Position numbers and translations under genes: made by a program
Shown: piece after piece, positions 28,793-37,716 of the stretch
Numbering within the stretch: position 1 is the stretch's first letter
How the letters are laid out: every line of letters starts with the position of its first letter
Notes under the pieces: model-generated
The model's database searches: none
The model's input: only the letters and a program-made list of their open reading frames with translations
What the model was told of the DNA's origin: nothing
Assembly: GCF_002094305.1 (NCBI RefSeq)
Contig: NZ_LWTX01000002.1
Span: forward strand, 1 to 64,000
Source of the DNA: Prescottella equi
Lineage (GTDB): Bacteria; Actinomycetota; Actinomycetes; Mycobacteriales; Mycobacteriaceae
Reading direction: 5' to 3'
Length of the DNA stretch: 64,000 bases

Positions 28793-29431
28793 TCACGTCA
28801 GCATGCGCTCCGCACCGCCGACGACGAAGGCCACGAGGTCCTCGTAGAATTCCGCCAGTTCGTCACCGTCGCGACGCGCCGCCTCGCCGGTCCACTCGTC
28901 CACCCGGCTGAGGGACTGCAGGAAGCTCATGACCGCGATGGGCCACCGCTGGTCGATCCGCTCGGGCGGTGTGTCGGGCAGCGCCCGCCGAACCTGTTCG
29001 CGCAACCGCAAGGACAACTCGTCCTGCCCCGTCGCGGTGACGGCGGGACGATTCTCGCGCGACACCTGTACGACGATCTTGATCCAGCGGACGCCTCGAA
29101 CCCTTTGTTCCAGAAGCAGTTCCAGGTACGGGTCGGTGAGGGCTCGGACCACGTCCGCGAGGTCGGGCCGCGACGGGCACGACGCCAGCTTCTCGACGCG
29201 TACGGAGATCGCATCGGACACCCGCGTGCCGACATCCAGGAGCACCGCGGACAGGAGGTCTTCCTTGGAACCGAAGTGGTAGTGGACGGCGGCCGGCCCC
29301 TGGCCTGCCGCCGCGGTGACCGCACGCACCGACACCGCGTCCACTCCCTGCGCAGCGAAGAGCTTCTCGGCTGTCGCGATCAGGCGGGTCCGGGTGGCGT
29401 CACCCTGTCGATTCGGCATCGTGCGGGCCAT
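28793..29431 (-). CDS. TetR-family regulator of the BVMO/esterase cluster
   Basis: 212 aa with the N-terminal HTH (VSVRAVTAAAGQGPAAVHYHF, about 33-53) and GSKEDLLSAV. The C-terminal domain resembles the TetR_C family of short-chain degradation repressors but no ligand can be assigned. It lies between the monooxygenase and esterase genes and is the natural candidate for the inverted repeat at 31552. Confidence 0.87.
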   Translation of the reverse strand: MARTMPNRQGDATRTRLIATAEKLFAAQGVDAVSVRAVTAAAGQGPAAVHYHFGSKEDLLSAVLLDVGTRVSDAISVRVEKLASCPSRPDLADVVRALTDPYLELLLEQRVRGVRWIKIVVQVSRENRPAVTATGQDELSLRLREQVRRALPDTPPERIDQRWPIAVMSFLQSLSRVDEWTGEAARRDGDELAEFYEDLVAFVVGGAERMLT

Positions 29432-29490
29432 GCGGTGAGCGTAGCCGACCTGCGAGAGCCGCCGTCACGAGCGGGAATCCGGGGATTCGA

Positions 29491-31425
29491 CTAGAAGCGG
29501 AGCACGAAGTGCTCCTCGATCGGCGTGCGATGCTGCTGCCACACATCCACCAGCCGCCACGGGCTCGCGACGATCACGCGTCCGCTGTCGTTGCGGTAGT
29601 AGGTGTGGGCGCTGGGCGTGTGCCGCCACACGGTGTTCTCCATCGCCCGGTCGATCTCGTCGACGTACTCCTCGTAGGCCTCCCGGGTGGGTTCGAGCGA
29701 CCGAGCGCCACGCTCGGCCAACAGATGCAGGCATTCCGTGAAGTAGTGCACTGCGACCTCGATACCGAAGTTGTTTCCGGCGCCGTGACTAGGGTTCGTG
29801 TTCGGTGCCGACGTGACGAACAGATTCGGAAAGCCCGGGACGGTCCCCCCGCGGTACGCCCGCGGGTTGCCCGACCATTCGTCGACGAGCGCACGCCCGT
29901 CACGACCACGAATGTCCATGGTGGACAGGAAGTCCAGATGAAAGCCCGTCGCGTACACGATGACGTCCACCTCCACGAGGGCGCCGTCCGGTGTCACGAT
30001 GCCCTCGGGCACGATCCGGGCGGGCTCGGTCACGAGTACGTCGACGTGGTCGCGCGTGAGCGCCGCATAGTAGCCGCCCGGGTCGCGGATGATGCGCTTG
30101 CCGAACGGCGCGAAGTCGGGCGTCACCTTCGCGGCCAGGTCCGACCCGGCACCGAAGGTGCGGTCGATGTATGCGAGGCAGTCCTGCAGCAACATGTCGT
30201 TGGCGCGGGAGATCGACAGGTGCGTCGGCGCCCATTCCGGGTCGACGATCACCACCGGGTAGGCGCTGTCCGCGGACCCCCAGAAGGCTTTGAGCCGCAG
30301 CCAGTTCGCATAGAACGGGACGTGCCGGGACAGCCACCGGTGGTGTGCCGGGACAGCGTCGCTGTCACGCTTACGCGGCGCTACCCAGTGGGGTTGGCGC
30401 TGGAACAGCGTCAGATGTGCGACGTCGTCGACGATGGAGTCGACGATCTGCGCAGACGTGCAGCCGGCCCCGATCACCGCAACCCGCTTGCCGGTCAGGT
30501 CGAGTTCAGGATCCCACTCCCCCGAGTGGACGCTGACGCCCGCGAAGGAGTCCCGTCCCTCGACCCGTGGGAACTGCGGCCGGTTGAGATAACCGAGCGC
30601 GGTCACCACCGTCGCCGCGTGCGTCACCGATACGGTGCCGTCCGCAGCGCGCGCATGGACGGCCCACCGGTGCTCCGTCTCGTTCCAGACGAGCGACTCG
30701 ACCGTGGTCCCGAAGCGGGTGTGGCGGCGTATCCCGTGCTTGTCGACGACCGCCTGCAGGTAGGCCTGATACTCGCCGCCCTTCGGGTAGTAGCTGGTCC
30801 AGTCCGAATTCAGCTCGGAGGACAACGAGTAGTACGACGACGGAGTGTCGACCCCGACGCCGGGGTACGTCTGGACGAGCCACGTGCCGCCGAGCTCGTC
30901 GTTGCGTTCGAGAATTTCGTACGAAACACCTTCCCGTTCCGCGGCCATCGCAGCCGCGATTCCGGCGAGCCCACCTCCGACGATTGCGACGTCCAGGGTG
31001 CGAGGCAGCGGCACGGTGCGCGGCAGCACCGGCTGCGCCGGGTGGAATCCTCCCTGCTCGAGGAGCATGGGCAGGAACTCGTCGCCGGGCGCCACCCCGA
31101 GCGCCAGCGGAACGAGCCGGGCGAAGAGTTCCGGGTCGTCCGGCGCGAGGCCGGGTGCCTTGCCGACGGCCAGCGCCACAGTCAGCTCCGCGACGATCGC
31201 GGCGGCCGTGGCGTGGTCGGTGACGCCGGCCATCTCGGGCGCATCCGGTACGTGGGAGATCGCGCCTTCGTACCGATCGAGTACGCCGGTGTCCCCCGTG
31301 ACCTGTGCCAGCACCGCCAGCAGCACGGCCGGGTCGGCCGACCGCAGCCGGTCCGCGAGGGCTCCGGCATCGGCGGGCGAGCAGTCGTCGTCCGTAGCGG
31401 CGGGAGCGGCGGTGCTGGATGTCAT
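29491..31425 (-). CDS. Baeyer-Villiger monooxygenase, HAPMO-like
   Basis: 644-aa flavoprotein. An N-terminal helical extension of about 150 residues precedes the FAD motif VGGGLAGIAAAMAAEREG; the BVMO fingerprint FAGVSVHSGEW (FxGxxxHxxxW) and a second Rossmann motif IGAGCTSAQI follow. The extension and length are typical of 4-hydroxyacetophenone monooxygenase. It inserts oxygen next to a ketone using NADPH and O2. ATG 31425 has AAGGAG 8 bases upstream. With the esterase downstream it forms a ketone-to-ester-to-acid/alcohol route. Confidence 0.9.
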   Translation of the reverse strand: MTSSTAAPAATDDDCSPADAGALADRLRSADPAVLLAVLAQVTGDTGVLDRYEGAISHVPDAPEMAGVTDHATAAAIVAELTVALAVGKAPGLAPDDPELFARLVPLALGVAPGDEFLPMLLEQGGFHPAQPVLPRTVPLPRTLDVAIVGGGLAGIAAAMAAEREGVSYEILERNDELGGTWLVQTYPGVGVDTPSSYYSLSSELNSDWTSYYPKGGEYQAYLQAVVDKHGIRRHTRFGTTVESLVWNETEHRWAVHARAADGTVSVTHAATVVTALGYLNRPQFPRVEGRDSFAGVSVHSGEWDPELDLTGKRVAVIGAGCTSAQIVDSIVDDVAHLTLFQRQPHWVAPRKRDSDAVPAHHRWLSRHVPFYANWLRLKAFWGSADSAYPVVIVDPEWAPTHLSISRANDMLLQDCLAYIDRTFGAGSDLAAKVTPDFAPFGKRIIRDPGGYYAALTRDHVDVLVTEPARIVPEGIVTPDGALVEVDVIVYATGFHLDFLSTMDIRGRDGRALVDEWSGNPRAYRGGTVPGFPNLFVTSAPNTNPSHGAGNNFGIEVAVHYFTECLHLLAERGARSLEPTREAYEEYVDEIDRAMENTVWRHTPSAHTYYRNDSGRVIVASPWRLVDVWQQHRTPIEEHFVLRF

Positions 31426-31551
31426 CGAAATCTCCTTGCAGGACGGGTGGTCCGGGGCGGAACTCGCACAGCGCCCGCGCGATCCGGCTCGGTGACGTTC
31501 CTCGGGACAGTAGGCCACGGCAACCCGCCTGTCCATACCTTCATCCCGTTT

Positions 31552-31570
31552 ACCAGACTCTCAGTCTGGT
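31552..31570. promoter_or_regulatory. Inverted repeat operator between divergent operons
   Basis: ACCAGACT-CTC-AGTCTGGT, perfect 8-base arms. Although followed by a T-run on the plus strand, no gene reads into it from either side, so an operator for the local TetR protein is likelier than a terminator. Confidence 0.6.
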
Positions 31571-31658
31571 TTTTTGCTCGAATGTCTACCCTCGGGCCGT
31601 TTCGTCGGCTACCGTCCGATCCGTACCCCTCCGAGCCCAGCGAAAGGCGTTGCCGGCC

Positions 31659-32594
31659 ATGAATGAACTTCGATTCGACGGACAGGTTGCACTCGTCACC
31701 GGCGTGTCCACCTTCGGGCTGGGCCTCACGTACGCGCGCACGCTCGCCGCGCGGGGTTGCGCGGTGGTGGTCAACGACCTCGGGCGCGATTGGGCCGGCG
31801 GCTCCAACGCCCCCGGAACCGACGAGGCCGTGCGCCTGATCGAGAGCGACGGCGGGACGGCGACGGGCGTGACCGGTGACGTCGTGACCGAGGCGGATCG
31901 CATCGTGCAGGCCGCGGTGGACACCTTCGGTCACCTGGACATCGTCGTCAACAACGCCGGAGCCGGCGGTGACTTCGATACCTTGGTGGACGTGCACCTG
32001 CGCGGCGCGCACCGCGTCACCGACGCCGCCTGGCCGCACCTGTCCGCCTCGGGCAACGGACGGATCCTCAACATCTCGTCGAACGGAAGCTACGGCGCCC
32101 CCGCGATGCCCGGTTACGCGGCCGCGAAGGGCGCGATCCTCTCCTTGACGCGAACGCAGGCGATTCTCGGGAAGCGAATCGGTGTGCGCTCCAACGCGAT
32201 CCTCCCCGCGGCCTGGACCCGTTCAACCGCCGGCATCGAGCAGCCCGGATTCGGGGAGTTCCTGCAGGCGCACTTCCCACCCGAGGCGGTCGCGGCGTTC
32301 GCCGCGTATCTCCTGCACGCCGACACCACACTCACCGGCGAGGTATTCGCGGTGGGCGGCGGGCTGGTCTCCCGGGTGGTGCAGGCCGAGACACCGGGTG
32401 CCCTCACCGACGAACACACCCCGGAAGCGTGGTCCGCGCTCATCGACGAGGTGATGACGCCGGGGACCATGACCGTATCGAAATCGCTGTGGTCACAGCT
32501 CGATTCGTTCGTCTCCCGCATGGATCCCCGGACCCGCGCCGACTGGGAAGCAGTCAAGGTCGCCCCCGACGTCGACGGCAAGGTCACGGCCTGA
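31659..32594 (+). CDS. Short-chain dehydrogenase/reductase
   Basis: 311 aa. TGVSTFGLG replaces the usual TGxxxGIG and is followed by a longer insertion (VVVNDLGRDWAGGSNAPGT) seen in multifunctional-enzyme/17-beta-HSD4-type SDRs; NNAG, ISSNGS and YAAAKG complete the active site. RBS AAAGG. The C-terminal 60 residues form an extra tail. Likely supplies the ketone for the divergent BVMO by oxidising an alcohol, or acts as a 3-hydroxyacyl-CoA dehydrogenase. Confidence 0.85.
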   Translation: MNELRFDGQVALVTGVSTFGLGLTYARTLAARGCAVVVNDLGRDWAGGSNAPGTDEAVRLIESDGGTATGVTGDVVTEADRIVQAAVDTFGHLDIVVNNAGAGGDFDTLVDVHLRGAHRVTDAAWPHLSASGNGRILNISSNGSYGAPAMPGYAAAKGAILSLTRTQAILGKRIGVRSNAILPAAWTRSTAGIEQPGFGEFLQAHFPPEAVAAFAAYLLHADTTLTGEVFAVGGGLVSRVVQAETPGALTDEHTPEAWSALIDEVMTPGTMTVSKSLWSQLDSFVSRMDPRTRADWEAVKVAPDVDGKVTA

Positions 32595-32621
32595 ATTTCC
32601 GGATCCGAGAGGACAACGCCC

Positions 32622-33548
32622 ATGCTCGAGCTCGACCCCGACGTCGCCGCCTACCTCGGCACCCGTGAGGACTGGGTACCGATGCACGTGGCAGGCGTGC
32701 AGGCTGCCCGCACCGCCTTCGAGTCGCTGCCGCAGCGACCGGGCCCGGACATGCACCGGGTCGAGGACCGCGTCGTCGACGGCCCGCACGGACCGCTCCG
32801 CCTGCGGATCTACCACCCGGTCGACGCACCGGACCTGCCCGCGCTCGTGTACTTCCACGGGGGCGGTCTCGTCATCGGCAGCATCGACAGCTTCGATCGG
32901 CTCGCCCGTCTCCTGGCCGTGGCGTCGGGCGCAGTCGTGGTGAGCGTCGACTACCGGCTCGCTCCGGAACACCCTTACCCAGTGGCTACCGACGAGGCGT
33001 ACTTCGCGACGCAGTGGGTGGCCGGCAACGCCGCCGGCCTCGGTATCGACGGAGATCGGATCGCGGTCGCCGGCGACAGCGCCGGCGCGACCCTCGCCGC
33101 CGGGGTGACCTTGCAGACCCGCGACGAGGGCGGGGCGCCGCTGGCGTTCCAGTTGCACATCTACGCGGGCATCGACCGCGACGACACCAGACCGTCGGTG
33201 CTCGAGTTCGCGGACGGCCCGATCATCACCGCCGGCGACTTCGCGTGGACGAAGAACCTGTATCTCGGTGACGATCCCAGCCGGGACCACCCGTACGGGG
33301 TGCCGAGCCTGGCAGCGGACCTGACGGTTCCGCCGGCGGCGATCGTGGTCACGGCGTCGCACGATCCCAGCCGCGACGGCGCCGAGGAATACGCACACCG
33401 CCTCCGGGACGCAGGGGTCCAGACCGCCGTTCTGCGGTATCCCGGTGTGGCGCACGGCTTCCTGATGCATGCCGATCTCCATGCCCGGGCGCGGCTGGCG
33501 CTCGCCGAGATCGGCGGCATCATGCGGGCCAAGTTCACGTACGGCTGA
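32622..33548 (+). CDS. HSL-type alpha/beta-hydrolase (second esterase)
   Basis: 308 aa with HGGGLVIGS, GDSAGATLAAGV, the acid in TASHDPSRDG and the histidine in GVAHGFLMH. Follows the SDR by 27 bases. A second ester-cleaving enzyme in the BVMO neighbourhood; the two esterases differ in sequence and may handle different chain lengths. Confidence 0.88.
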   Translation: MLELDPDVAAYLGTREDWVPMHVAGVQAARTAFESLPQRPGPDMHRVEDRVVDGPHGPLRLRIYHPVDAPDLPALVYFHGGGLVIGSIDSFDRLARLLAVASGAVVVSVDYRLAPEHPYPVATDEAYFATQWVAGNAAGLGIDGDRIAVAGDSAGATLAAGVTLQTRDEGGAPLAFQLHIYAGIDRDDTRPSVLEFADGPIITAGDFAWTKNLYLGDDPSRDHPYGVPSLAADLTVPPAAIVVTASHDPSRDGAEEYAHRLRDAGVQTAVLRYPGVAHGFLMHADLHARARLALAEIGGIMRAKFTYG

Positions 33549-33551
33549 GCG

Positions 33552-34148
33552 CTACTCCGACCGCAGTGCCGCGCACCAGACGTCGGTGAGCGTGTCGATC
33601 GCGCCGTCGCGATCGACACGCCACCCGCGCACCATCCACGTGTTGAGGAACAGCTCGAGCCCACTGATGAGCAACAGCGCGCGCCGCTCGACGTCGGCGG
33701 CGTCGAACCGCCTCCACAACACAGTGTTCGCAGTGAGCGCCGCGACGAAGCGGCGGTGGTAGCCGAGGTAGAAGTCGTCGAACCGGACCACCCCGGCCGA
33801 CTGGACGCGGAGCCTGTCTCCGCTCGCCTCCCACGCCTCGACGACGCGCCCCACCCAGGCACGGATCGTCGGTCGCGACCAGTCGTCCAAACCACCGAAA
33901 TCGCGGTACAGCGCCTCGGCGCGGTCCCAGACCTCGACGACGATCTCGTGGGCGATGGCGTCCTTGCTCGGAAAGTACGAGTACAGCGTGGCACGGCTCG
34001 CGCCGGCCGCCTTGGCGATGTCGTCGATGGTCGTCTCGCGAAATCCCCGCTCGCCGATCAGCCGCGCTGCGGTGTCCAGCAGGTGTGCCCGGCTCCGCTG
34101 CTTCTGTAACGCGCGCAGGGACGGCTTCTCGCCGGGTTCGGTTTCCAT
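33552..34148 (-). CDS. TetR-family regulator
   Basis: 198 aa; HTH at about residues 40-60 (TTIDDIAKAAGASRATLYSYF). Ends 3 bases from the esterase gene, tail to tail. It faces a winged-helix gene across 56 bases and may control it or itself. Ligand unknown. Confidence 0.87.
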   Translation of the reverse strand: METEPGEKPSLRALQKQRSRAHLLDTAARLIGERGFRETTIDDIAKAAGASRATLYSYFPSKDAIAHEIVVEVWDRAEALYRDFGGLDDWSRPTIRAWVGRVVEAWEASGDRLRVQSAGVVRFDDFYLGYHRRFVAALTANTVLWRRFDAADVERRALLLISGLELFLNTWMVRGWRVDRDGAIDTLTDVWCAALRSE

Positions 34149-34204
34149 ACTCGCAGTCTAGTGTCCGTGCGCGTTTGTCCGAGACCGCCCTTACACTCAC
34201 CGCT

Positions 34205-35326
34205 ATGACCGTGGAAGTGACCCGCGCGCAGGTGCTCTCGTACCGGTGGCATGTCCAGCAACTCGATCGTCCCCCCGGTTCCGCGCAGAACCCCACCGAC
34301 TGCGACCTTCTCGATCTCGGGATCCAGAACACCGGTCCCGACGGCGCGGCGTGGGCGCTCCACCTGCGGGGCACGCCGCCGGGCACCTCGGACGACCTCG
34401 CACTCGCCTGGACACTGCGCGGAGCACCACACCGGTACCGGCGCGCGGACCTGTCGGCGGTCGCGGTCGCCACCGCTCCACTGTCCGACGCGGACGCCGC
34501 CAAGCGCATCTTCGACGCCAACCGTCCGCTGAAGGCCGCGGGGATACCGACCTTCGACGCGCTTCGGACGGTGGCTGCCGAGATGCGCGACATCGTCCGG
34601 CAGCCCACCGTGAAGGGCGAGATGTCGTCGGCACTCACGGCGCGAATGGACGAGCCCTACCTGCGCTTCTGCCGTCCGTGCAATGCGACGCACATGTACG
34701 AGATGCCGTTTCGGCTCGCGGCGCTGCAGGCCGGTCTGGAACTGCGGCCCGAGACCTCACCGCCGGTGCTCGAACGGATCCCCGGATGGCGGGGCAAGCC
34801 TTACGCACGCACCGCCGCGGAGGCCGACGCCCGCTTCGACGTGATCCGCGGCTACCTGCGGTTCTTCGGTCCGACCGATCCCAAGGCAACCGCGTCGTAC
34901 ATCGACGCCCCGGTGAAGGACGTCAAGGCGCACTGGCCGTCCGACGTCACCGAAGTGTCGGTCGACGGCACCCCGAGGTGGATCCTGACCGAAAGCCTCG
35001 ATGCGCTCCTCGGGCCGCCCGCCGACGCTTCGGTTCGCCTACTCGGGCCGTTCGACCCGTACCTGCAACTGAAGGATCGCGAACTACTCGTACCCGATGA
35101 GGACAATCGAAAAGCGCTGTGGCCCACGCTCGGCCGCCCCGGCGCCGTCGCCGTCGGTGGCGAGATCGTCGGCCTGTGGCGGCCGCGCACTTCGGGGAAG
35201 AAGCTGTCAGTGGAGGTGACCGCGTGGGAGAAACTGCCGGCGCGGACCAAGGCCGCGATCGAGGAGCAGGCCGACACGCTGGCTGCGTTCCGCGGTCAGT
35301 CTGCCGGCGCCGTGACGGTGCTGTGA
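34205..35326 (+). CDS. Winged-helix DNA-binding protein, HTH_42 (YcaQ/AlkX-like) family
   Basis: 373 aa. LAWTLRGAPHRY corresponds to the conserved LRGT.H motif of this family, followed by FDALRTVAAEMRD and RIPGWRG. The family includes YcaQ/AlkX DNA glycosylases that unhook interstrand crosslinks and many uncharacterised actinobacterial members. The QxQ/QxD catalytic motif of the E. coli type is not obvious (VQQLDR at 18-23 is the nearest). A DNA-repair role is possible but unproven. Confidence 0.72.
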   Translation: MTVEVTRAQVLSYRWHVQQLDRPPGSAQNPTDCDLLDLGIQNTGPDGAAWALHLRGTPPGTSDDLALAWTLRGAPHRYRRADLSAVAVATAPLSDADAAKRIFDANRPLKAAGIPTFDALRTVAAEMRDIVRQPTVKGEMSSALTARMDEPYLRFCRPCNATHMYEMPFRLAALQAGLELRPETSPPVLERIPGWRGKPYARTAAEADARFDVIRGYLRFFGPTDPKATASYIDAPVKDVKAHWPSDVTEVSVDGTPRWILTESLDALLGPPADASVRLLGPFDPYLQLKDRELLVPDEDNRKALWPTLGRPGAVAVGGEIVGLWRPRTSGKKLSVEVTAWEKLPARTKAAIEEQADTLAAFRGQSAGAVTVL

Positions 35327-35335
35327 ATCGCCCCG

Positions 35336-35980
35336 TCACCCGCGCGTCACGCGTGCCGGTCCGGTGCTCATCACGCCGGATTCGATGACGATCCCAGGGT
35401 GCGGCCCCGGCCGCATCCACTGTCCGAGCGTGGGGCCGGTGGCGTCCACCGCGACCCGCGCACCACGGAACCTTCCGCGCAGCCGTGCGCGAGCCCGTGC
35501 GACACCGCCGTCCGGCAACGGCTGCGCGAACCCGAGCGCACCCACGATCGGTAACGAGGGCCCGAATGATCGCGCTGTGGTCCGCACTTCCCAACCGTCG
35601 GCGCTCGCGGTGAACGTGCCCGTGACATCCCCGTCGAAAGTGGCGAGCACCTTCGGCAGATGCCAGTGCTCTCGTCCGCCGTGGACCGACGGTTCGGAGT
35701 CGACTGCGATGAACGGGACCGCCATCGACGGAAGGACACCGGCGCGAAGGGACGGCGCACGGAGAACGGGACTGGCAAGGATCTCGCGGTACGGACCGAC
35801 CGGCGACTCGAGGTAGTCGACCATCATCGCGAGTGTGACGGGCAGTGCGCGGCCCCCCGGCCCGAACGATGCCGCTTCGGGCGTCGCGCGATGCCACCAC
35901 AGGGTGGCCCGGACCTTCGCCGGCCACGGCGGCGGCGGACTGATCGGCCAGTCCTGCCGGAGGTGTTCGCTCTCAGTCAC
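35336..35980 (-). CDS. Acetoacetate-decarboxylase-family protein
   Basis: 214 aa. HWHLPKVLATFDGDVTG contains the lysine position used for Schiff-base formation in acetoacetate decarboxylases, and the strand pattern fits. GTG 35980 overlaps the choD stop by 4 bases. Many actinobacterial members are not true decarboxylases; some act as isomerases or cyclases. In an operon with cholesterol oxidase and a BVMO it may act on a keto acid. Confidence 0.78.
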   Translation of the reverse strand: MTESEHLRQDWPISPPPPWPAKVRATLWWHRATPEAASFGPGGRALPVTLAMMVDYLESPVGPYREILASPVLRAPSLRAGVLPSMAVPFIAVDSEPSVHGGREHWHLPKVLATFDGDVTGTFTASADGWEVRTTARSFGPSLPIVGALGFAQPLPDGGVARARARLRGRFRGARVAVDATGPTLGQWMRPGPHPGIVIESGVMSTGPARVTRG

Positions 35981-37716
35981 GCTCCACACGGACGTTCCCC
36001 TCTCTCGTGGCGATCCCCGGCTGCGGACGAATGGCTCACCGGGGACACGGGCAGACGCAGCGCGCCCGGCGCCTCCGGCGGCACGGTGGGGTGCGCCGGG
36101 ACAACCGGCGCGACCGCCTCGTACGGCGCGTCGAGGTCGGGACGAGAGTCGTTCTCGCCCTTGTTGGGCCACAGAGCCATCGCACGTTCGGCCTGCGCGG
36201 TGATCGTCAGCGACGGGTTGACGCCGAGGTTCGCGCTGACGACCGAACCGTCCACGACGTGGAGCCCCTCGTGCCCGTACGCCCGCAGGTACGGGTCGAC
36301 CACGCCGGTCGCGGCACTGTCCCCGATGGTGCAACCGCCGAGGAAGTGCGCCGTCATCGGGATGTTCACCAGATCGAGCAGTGACCCGCCCGCGTCGCCC
36401 CCGATCCGCTCGGCCACGCGGCGGATGACCTCGTGCCCCACCGGGATCCACTCGGGTGGTGGCGCCCCCGGACCCGGACGGCTGGTGAGTCTGCGCCGGC
36501 CGAACAGACCCTTCTTGCCGGCGAGCTCGAGCGAGTTGTCGTCGGTCTGCATGACCAGTGCGATCACCGTGCGCTCGGACCAGTGCCGCACCGACAGCGT
36601 CCGCAGGAAGGCGCCCGGGTTCCGCAGCGCCACTCCCACTGCCCTCAGCGGTCGGGGCACGCGTCCGCCACCGTCGGTGAGAAGCGCCTGCAGCAACCCG
36701 ATCACGTTGCTGCCCTTGCCGTATCGAACGGGCTCGATATGGGTGTGATCGTCGGGATGGAACGAGGACGTGATGGCCACCCCGTGCGTGAAGTCCACCG
36801 ACCGCGTTCTCGCGGCCGCAGCGAGCACCGCTTCCGAATTCGTCCGCACCACGGCGCCCAGTCGGGGCGACAGCTTCGGAAGTAGGCCACGATCGCGCAT
36901 GGACAACAGCAGTCGGGCGGTCCCGTAGGTGCCTGCGGCGACGACGACCTGGTCGGCGGTGAACGTGGCGCGCGGTCTCCGAATCCCGCCCGTGACGCGG
37001 CCGGTGACCGTGTAGCCACCGCCGGCGCGCGGGCGCACCTCCTCCACCGTGGTCATGGGGTGGATGGTCGCTCCGGCGCGTTCGGCGAGGTACAGGTAGT
37101 TCTTCACGAGGGTGTTCTTGGCTCCGACGCGGCACCCGGTCATGCAGCTTCCGCACTCTGTGCAACCGGTCCGGTCCGGGCCGGCACCGCCGAAGAAGGG
37201 GTCCGGGACACGTGCGCCGGGTTCACCGAAGAACACCCCTACCGGCGTGGATGAGAACGTCTGCCCGACGCCCAGTTCCTCTGCGACCGAACGCATCACC
37301 TCGTCGGCGGCGGTGAAGGTCGGGTTCTCCCGGACGCCGAGCATTCGTTCGGCCTGCTCGTAGTAGGGCGCGAGTTCACGCTCCCAATCGGTGATGTGAC
37401 CCCACGGGGATTCGCGGAAGAATGCGGCCGGAGGCCGGTAGAGCGTGTTGGCGTAGTTGAGGGACCCACCACCCACACCGGCACCGGCCATCACGAGGAC
37501 GTCCGGAAGCAGATGCATCCGTTGCACGCCGTAGCAGCCGAGCCACGGCGCCCACAGGTACCGCCGCAGCCGCCACGACGTCTGCGGCAGTTCGTCGTCC
37601 GCGAAGCGCCGTCCGGCCTCCAGGACACCGACGCGATACCCCTTCTCGGTGAGGCGCAGGGCGGCGACGCTCCCGCCGAAGCCCGAACCGATCACCACCA
37701 CGTCGTAGTGCGTCAT
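35977..37716 (-). CDS. choD: Cholesterol oxidase, GMC family
   Basis: 579 aa, the same size as mycobacterial ChoD and strongly similar to it as remembered. FAD motif GSGFGGSVAALRLTEKGYRV at 9-28, LNYANTLYRPP, a cysteine-rich CTECGSCMTGCRVGAKNTL, GTARLLLSMRDRG, and the C-terminal HVVDGSVVSANLGVNPSL with conserved His/Asn region. Oxidises and isomerises 3-beta-hydroxysterols or a related alcohol; ChoD is not essential for cholesterol breakdown in mycobacteria and its true substrate is debated. The four Cys are unusual for this family and might bind a metal. ATGA overlap with the BVMO gene. Confidence 0.9.
   Translation of the reverse strand: MTHYDVVVIGSGFGGSVAALRLTEKGYRVGVLEAGRRFADDELPQTSWRLRRYLWAPWLGCYGVQRMHLLPDVLVMAGAGVGGGSLNYANTLYRPPAAFFRESPWGHITDWERELAPYYEQAERMLGVRENPTFTAADEVMRSVAEELGVGQTFSSTPVGVFFGEPGARVPDPFFGGAGPDRTGCTECGSCMTGCRVGAKNTLVKNYLYLAERAGATIHPMTTVEEVRPRAGGGYTVTGRVTGGIRRPRATFTADQVVVAAGTYGTARLLLSMRDRGLLPKLSPRLGAVVRTNSEAVLAAAARTRSVDFTHGVAITSSFHPDDHTHIEPVRYGKGSNVIGLLQALLTDGGGRVPRPLRAVGVALRNPGAFLRTLSVRHWSERTVIALVMQTDDNSLELAGKKGLFGRRRLTSRPGPGAPPPEWIPVGHEVIRRVAERIGGDAGGSLLDLVNIPMTAHFLGGCTIGDSAATGVVDPYLRAYGHEGLHVVDGSVVSANLGVNPSLTITAQAERAMALWPNKGENDSRPDLDAPYEAVAPVVPAHPTVPPEAPGALRLPVSPVSHSSAAGDRHERGERPCGA

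Noticed and set aside
31552-31576. Rho-independent terminator (stem plus T-run)
   Set aside because: Both flanking operons diverge from this spot, so nothing would be terminated; an operator fits better.
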